A stretch of 57,625 nt of DNA, from assembly GCA_031426735.1 (NCBI GenBank), contig JASJPK010000055.1:1-57625 (forward strand), in the 5' to 3' direction. This stretch comes from PFJX01 sp031426735. GTDB taxonomy: Bacteria; Pseudomonadota; Gammaproteobacteria; Burkholderiales; Thiobacillaceae. Shown in pieces: positions 53,725 through 57,625 of this stretch; position 1 is the first letter of the stretch; every line of letters begins with the position of its first letter. Under the pieces are notes generated by a model that saw only the letters and a list, made by a program, of their open reading frames with translations, made no database searches and was not told the origin of the DNA. The position numbers and the translations under genes were made by a program.

Positions 53725-53889
53725 ATGAAAGTCTATGAATGCATCGTATGCGGCTATGTTTATGACGAAAGCAAAGGCGACCCGGAGCATGGCGTTGCCG
53801 CAGGCACGCGCTGGGACGACGTGCCGGCAGATTGGGCCTGCCCGGACTGCGGCGTTGCCAAGGCCGATTTCGAGATGCGCGAAATCTGA
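53725..53889 (+). CDS. rubA: Rubredoxin
   Basis: A 54-residue rubredoxin, missed by longer-ORF scans because of its size. The iron is bound by C6 and C9 (YECIVCGYVYD) and C39 and C42 (WACPDCGVAK); the aromatic W30 and the DPEHGV loop are conserved. AAGGAG lies 7 bp before the ATG. It should carry electrons from the downstream reductase to rubrerythrin. The hairpin CAGCCTGGA/TCCAGGCTG follows 7 bp after its stop. Confidence 0.95.
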   Translation: MKVYECIVCGYVYDESKGDPEHGVAAGTRWDDVPADWACPDCGVAKADFEMREI

Positions 53890-53896
53890 AGAACCT

Positions 53897-53917
53897 CAGC
53901 CTGGATCATCCAGGCTG
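53897..53917 (+). other. Intercistronic hairpin after rubredoxin
   Basis: CAGCCTGGA and TCCAGGCTG pair around TCA. No T-run follows, so it is probably an mRNA stability or processing element that keeps rubrerythrin and rubredoxin levels above that of the reductase. Confidence 0.6.
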
Positions 53918-53946
53918 AAAATGACTTATTTACACAGGAGCACGCC

Positions 53947-55092
53947 ATGAATCCCCTCGTCATCCTCGGTAGCGGCCTGGCCGGCTATGGCTTGTTGCGC
54001 GAATTTCGCAAGCGCGACGCGAATACGCCGGTCACGCTGATTACTGCCGACGACGGCCGCGTCTACAGCAAGCCGAATCTGTCCAATGCGCTGGCACAAG
54101 GCCGCACGCCGGAGCAACTGGCAACGGAAACGGCCGCGCAGGCGGCGACGAAATTCAACGCGCGCATCCTGACGAATACCCGCGTCGGTGCCATCGACCC
54201 GGTTGCGAAGACGGTGCAGACCGAAGCCGGTCCGATCGCATACGACCGACTCGTGCTGGCACTCGGCGCCGATCCGTTCGCGCATGGCCTGGCCGGCGAC
54301 GCGGCCGCCGACGTGATCAGCGTCAACGATCTGGACGACTACAGCCGGTTTCGCGCCGCGCTTGTCGACAAACACCATGTCGCCATCCTTGGCGGCGGCC
54401 TGATCGGCTGCGAATTTGCCAACGACCTGGCCAGCAGCGGTCATCGCGTCAGCGTCGTGCATCTCGGCGCATGGCCGCTGGAGCGCCTGGTGCCGCAACA
54501 GGTCGGCGATGCACTGACGCAAGCGCTGGAGAAGCAGGGCGTCACCTGGCATTTCGGCCATACCGCGAAACGGGTCGACGCCGCCGACGCGGGCTATCGC
54601 CTGACCCTGGACGACGGCAGCCAGCTCGAAGCCGATCTGGTTATGGCTGCCATCGGCCTGCGCCCGCGCACGCAACTGGCGCAAGCCGCCGGCATCGCCT
54701 GCAAGCGCGGCATCGTGGTCAATCGTCGCCTGGAAACGGATGTGGCCGGTATCTATGCCATCGGCGATTGCGCCGAAGTCGAAGGCCACGTGCTGCCCTA
54801 CGTGCTGCCTTTGTTGACCCAGGTGCGCGCGCTTGCCGCGATTCTGGCAGGCGAAGCGGCAACGGTGAGTTACCCAGCCATGCCGGTGATGGTGAAAACC
54901 ACGGCTTATCCGCTTGCCGTGCTGCCGCCCGCCATCGGCGCGCCGGGCGAGTGGCTGATCGAGCTGGCCGAGGCCGGCATGCGCGCGCTGCACAACGCGC
55001 CGGCCGGCGCACTCAACGGCTTCGCTCTGGGCGGCGGCGAGACCGGCAAACGGGCGGAGTTGGCCAAGCGAGTTGCCGCGCTGTTGCCATAG
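53947..55092 (+). CDS. Rubredoxin reductase, NAD(P)/FAD-dependent
   Basis: A 381-residue two-Rossmann flavoprotein: FAD site LVILGSGLAGYGLLREFRK (4-22), NAD(P) site HHVAILGGGLIGCEFANDLA (about 139-158) and the second FAD motif GIYAIGDCAEVEGH (about 269-282). The length and the C-terminal cap match rubredoxin-NAD(P) reductases. It stands after rubrerythrin and rubredoxin and completes a peroxide-reduction chain: NAD(P)H, reductase, rubredoxin, rubrerythrin, H2O2. Its stop and that of the rhodanese gene converge 1 bp apart. Confidence 0.9.
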   Translation: MNPLVILGSGLAGYGLLREFRKRDANTPVTLITADDGRVYSKPNLSNALAQGRTPEQLATETAAQAATKFNARILTNTRVGAIDPVAKTVQTEAGPIAYDRLVLALGADPFAHGLAGDAAADVISVNDLDDYSRFRAALVDKHHVAILGGGLIGCEFANDLASSGHRVSVVHLGAWPLERLVPQQVGDALTQALEKQGVTWHFGHTAKRVDAADAGYRLTLDDGSQLEADLVMAAIGLRPRTQLAQAAGIACKRGIVVNRRLETDVAGIYAIGDCAEVEGHVLPYVLPLLTQVRALAAILAGEAATVSYPAMPVMVKTTAYPLAVLPPAIGAPGEWLIELAEAGMRALHNAPAGALNGFALGGGETGKRAELAKRVAALLP

Positions 55093-55093
55093 C

Positions 55094-55480
55094 TCAGCAC
55101 TGCTCCCACGGCAAGCCATCGAAGCGCCAGCCGCTGTGCGTGGAGCGGCGATGGTTATCGTCCAGCTCGCCTTCAAATCCATGTAGCACGTTGTAAACGT
55201 CGGTGAAGCCGTTCTGCTCCAGGTACTCGCCGGCTTCTTTGGAGCGATTGCCGGAACGGCAGATCAGAATCACCGGGCGATGGTGCGAGGCGGCCATGCG
55301 CACCTGGCCGAGGAAATGCGGGTTCAAATCCCAGTTGATGCCTTCATACCAGGCAATCAGGATGGCGCCGACCGGGTGGCCGACAAAGAGGAATTCGAAC
55401 TCCGAACGGCAGTCGATCAGGACGGCATCCGCTTGTTTTTGAACGAACTCGAAAGCCTCTTTCGGGGTCAGGTGTTTCAC
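55094..55480 (-). CDS. Rhodanese-like sulfurtransferase
   Basis: A 128-residue single-domain rhodanese starting at the GTG at 55480 (VKHLTPKEAFEFV) behind GGAG. The active-site loop is ILICRSGNRS with the catalytic cysteine that carries the persulfide; the DCRSEFEF and YNVLHGFEGEL segments fit. It transfers sulfane sulfur, relevant in an organism with fccAB. Divergent from metH with ~80 bp between. Confidence 0.92.
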   Translation of the reverse strand: MKHLTPKEAFEFVQKQADAVLIDCRSEFEFLFVGHPVGAILIAWYEGINWDLNPHFLGQVRMAASHHRPVILICRSGNRSKEAGEYLEQNGFTDVYNVLHGFEGELDDNHRRSTHSGWRFDGLPWEQC

Positions 55481-55526
55481 TGCGGTCTCCTCGCGTAAGT
55501 GACTGATTTTTCTTGGGGAATTTTCG

Positions 55527-55532
55527 TATAAT
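55527..55532 (+). promoter_or_regulatory. -10 element of the metH promoter
   Basis: A consensus TATAAT 28 bp ahead of the metH ATG, in an AT-rich stretch. The -35 is not clear. There is no long leader, so no riboswitch fits in the space. Confidence 0.5.
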
Positions 55533-55560
55533 AGCCGCCCTTTTTGCCGGCCGCTCAGCA

Positions 55561-57625
55561 ATGTCAGACCCTACTCCCGACCGTACTTCAGAACTTCGCG
55601 CCATTGCCGCTCGCCGCATCCTGATCCTGGACGGGGCCATGGGCACCATGATCCAGCGTTACGAATTGACCGAGGCCGATTATCGCGGCGCGCGCTTCGC
55701 CGACTGGCCGAGCGATCTGAAGGGCAATAACGACCTGCTGCTGCTGACCAAACCGGACGTAATTCGCGAGATCCACAGCCAGTATCTCGCCGCCGGCGCG
55801 GACATTCTGGAAACCTGCACGTTCAACGCCAACAGCATTTCGATGGCCGATTACGGCATGGAGTCGCTGGTCTGGGAGATCAATCACGCGGGCGCGAAGC
55901 TGGCGCGCGCGGCGGCCGACGCCTATTCCACGCCGGACAAACCGCGTTTCGTCGCCGGCGTGCTCGGGCCGACCTCGCGCACCGCGACCTTGTCGCCCGA
56001 CGTCAACGATCCCGGCTTCCGCAACGTCAGCTTCGATCAGTTGGTTGCCACTTATTACGAAGCCACCGACGGTCTGGTCAAGGGCGGCGCCGATCTGCTG
56101 CTGATCGAGACCGTGTTCGATACGCTGAACGCCAAGGCAGCGGTGTTCGCGGTGAAGAAGTATTTCGACGATGTCGGCCGCACCTGGCCGATCATGATTT
56201 CCGGCACCATCACCGACGCCTCCGGCCGCACATTGTCCGGTCAGACCGTGGAGGCGTTCTGGAATTCGCTGCGCCATGCCGACTGTTTCTCGTTCGGTTT
56301 CAACTGCGCCTTGGGTGCAGCCGAACTGCGCCAACACATCGACGAGATTTCCCAGAAGGCCGATTGCCTCACGTCCGCCCACCCCAACGCCGGGCTGCCC
56401 AACGCCTTCGGCGGCTACGACGAAACCGGCGCGCAAATGGCCGAACAGATCGGCGAATGGGCGCGCGCTGGACTGCTCAACATCGTCGGCGGCTGCTGCG
56501 GCACCTCGCCGGAACACATCAAGGCCATCGCCGATGCAGTGGCCGATTGCGCGCCGCGTGTGCCGCCGACCATCGCGCCGTCCCTGCGCCTGTCCGGCCT
56601 GGAGCCGTTCAACGTCGGCCGCGACAGCCTCTTCGTCAACGTCGGCGAGCGCACCAACGTCACCGGCTCGGCCAAGTTCAAGCGCCTGATCATCGACGGC
56701 AACTACGACGAAGCGCTGGTCATCGCGCGTCAGCAGGTCGAAGCCGGCGCGCAGATCATCGACATCAACATGGACGAGGGCATGCTGGACGGCGAGGCGG
56801 CGATGGTGCGCTTCCTCAATCTGGTCGCCAGCGAGCCGGACATCGCCCGTGTGCCGATCATGCTCGACTCGTCGAAGTGGGCGATCATCGAAGCCGGCCT
56901 CAAGTGCGTGCAGGGCAAGGCGGTAATCAACTCGATCTCGATGAAGGAAGGCGAGGCCGAATTCCTCGAACGCGCCAACCTCGCGCGCCGCTATGGCGCG
57001 GCGGTCATCGTCATGGCGTTCGACGAAGCCGGCCAGGCCGACACCTATGCGCGCAAGACCGAAATCAGCGCGCGCGCCTACAAGTTGCTGACCGAACAGG
57101 TCGGCTTCCCGCCGGAAGACATCATCTTCGACCCGAACATCTTCGCGGTCGCCACCGGCATCGAGGAACACGCCAACTACGCCGTCGATTTCATCGAGGC
57201 GACGCGCTGGCTGCGCCAGAACCTGCCGCATACGCATGTTTCCGGCGGCGTCTCCAACGTGTCGTTTTCGTTCCGCGGCAACGAGCCGGTGCGCGAGGCG
57301 ATCCACACCGTATTCCTCTATCACGCGATCCAGGCCGGCATGGACATGGGCATCGTCAACGCCGGCCAGTTGGGCGTCTACGACGAAATCCCGGCCGAGT
57401 TGCGCACGCTGGTCGAAGACGTCGTGCTCAACCGCAACCCGGATGCGGCCGACCGCCTGGTGACCTTCGCCGAAACGGTGAAGGGCAAGATCAAGGATGC
57501 CGTCGAAGAGCAGGCCTGGCGCAGCGAGCCGGTGCTGGCGCGGCTGACGCATGCGCTGGTCAAGGGCATTACCAGCCATATCGTGGAAGACACCGAAGAA
57601 GCGCGCCTGCTGTTCGACCATCCGG
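55561..57625 (+). CDS. metH: Cobalamin-dependent methionine synthase, N-terminal 688 residues (runs off the window)
   Basis: The frame from the ATG at 55561 stays open to the window end. Homocysteine-binding barrel (1-~330): RRILILDGAMGTMIQRYELT, zinc ligands C249 (FNCALG) and C312/C313 (GGCCGTSP). Methyl-THF-binding barrel (from NVGERTNVTGSAKFKRLI, about 358): ASEPDIARVPIMLDSSKW and DPNIFAVATGIEEH. The last residues (SHIVEDTEEARLLFD) begin the cobalamin cap domain. It moves a methyl group from 5-methyl-THF to homocysteine via cobalamin, making methionine. The rest lies outside the window. Confidence 0.97.
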   Translation, partial: MSDPTPDRTSELRAIAARRILILDGAMGTMIQRYELTEADYRGARFADWPSDLKGNNDLLLLTKPDVIREIHSQYLAAGADILETCTFNANSISMADYGMESLVWEINHAGAKLARAAADAYSTPDKPRFVAGVLGPTSRTATLSPDVNDPGFRNVSFDQLVATYYEATDGLVKGGADLLLIETVFDTLNAKAAVFAVKKYFDDVGRTWPIMISGTITDASGRTLSGQTVEAFWNSLRHADCFSFGFNCALGAAELRQHIDEISQKADCLTSAHPNAGLPNAFGGYDETGAQMAEQIGEWARAGLLNIVGGCCGTSPEHIKAIADAVADCAPRVPPTIAPSLRLSGLEPFNVGRDSLFVNVGERTNVTGSAKFKRLIIDGNYDEALVIARQQVEAGAQIIDINMDEGMLDGEAAMVRFLNLVASEPDIARVPIMLDSSKWAIIEAGLKCVQGKAVINSISMKEGEAEFLERANLARRYGAAVIVMAFDEAGQADTYARKTEISARAYKLLTEQVGFPPEDIIFDPNIFAVATGIEEHANYAVDFIEATRWLRQNLPHTHVSGGVSNVSFSFRGNEPVREAIHTVFLYHAIQAGMDMGIVNAGQLGVYDEIPAELRTLVEDVVLNRNPDAADRLVTFAETVKGKIKDAVEEQAWRSEPVLARLTHALVKGITSHIVEDTEEARLLFDHP

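Noticed and set aside
55309..55336. GGGTTCAAATCCC resembles a tRNA T-arm
   Set aside because: It lies inside the rhodanese gene, and no acceptor, D or anticodon stems can be built around it.
55481..55560. Riboswitch ahead of metH
   Set aside because: Only ~80 bp lie between the divergent genes and the -10 is 28 bp from the ATG, leaving no room for a cobalamin or SAH riboswitch.

Overview
The window is a GC-rich chromosomal segment that most resembles a sulfur-oxidising betaproteobacterium. The grounds are a flavocytochrome c sulfide dehydrogenase pair (fccA/fccB), the order zapA, 6S RNA, 5-formyl-THF cyclo-ligase, an OxyR with both redox cysteines at their usual positions, long-form RlhA and MsbA, and many short GC-rich palindromic repeats typical of such genomes. 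The order or genus is inference only. Most of the window is housekeeping, with three accessory stretches inserted in it.

Layout. 1-3.9 kb: the end of a radical-SAM gene, a thiamine-diphosphate enzyme of the acetolactate-synthase type and a glycosyltransferase-like protein. 4.1-8.4 kb: a DUF924 gene followed by two secreted proteins that share one N-terminal domain but have different C-termini (IPT/TIG against OmpA); a degraded copy of the DUF924 3' end after the second shows that this block arose by tandem duplication. 8.7-14.1 kb: a two-gene minus-strand island, an AAA ATPase of the DUF4143 type and a 1343-residue NACHT-like NTPase ending in a PD-(D/E)xK nuclease motif, behind one promoter that overlaps a perfect 16-bp palindrome. 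This is the best candidate for an uncharacterised (probably anti-phage) system. 14.5-21.1 kb: a PaaK/CapK-type adenylating enzyme, a double-domain SagB-like oxidoreductase, and the alpha-E / ATP-grasp / Anbu proteasome-like module.

21.1-27.3 kb: a TPR protein, a Pit phosphate transporter with its DUF47 partner, a DEDDh exonuclease, and a histidine kinase / FixJ-type regulator pair followed by a small membrane protein. 27.3-29.1 kb: a decayed integron. It contains a truncated intI, an attI-like site, one gene cassette encoding a putative HEPN protein, and an attC interrupted by the 5' part of a group IIC intron. Two direct copies of a MITE-like repeat follow, flanking a 12 x 21-bp minisatellite, and then the 3' stump of a second copy of the small membrane gene.

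29.1-49 kb: core genes (SLC13 permease, rlhA, glgP, a FecR-like protein, coaBC, dut, a sodium/solute symporter, hemE, msbA, a ZapB-like gene, zapA, 6S RNA, the cyclo-ligase, oxyR and a diguanylate cyclase), with several MITE/REP-like repeats between them. 49-52.4 kb: the fccAB operon with an unknown membrane protein and a small secreted protein. 53.2-55.1 kb: a rubrerythrin / rubredoxin / rubredoxin-reductase operon that would form an NAD(P)H-driven peroxide-reducing chain. A rhodanese gene and the first 688 codons of metH close the window.
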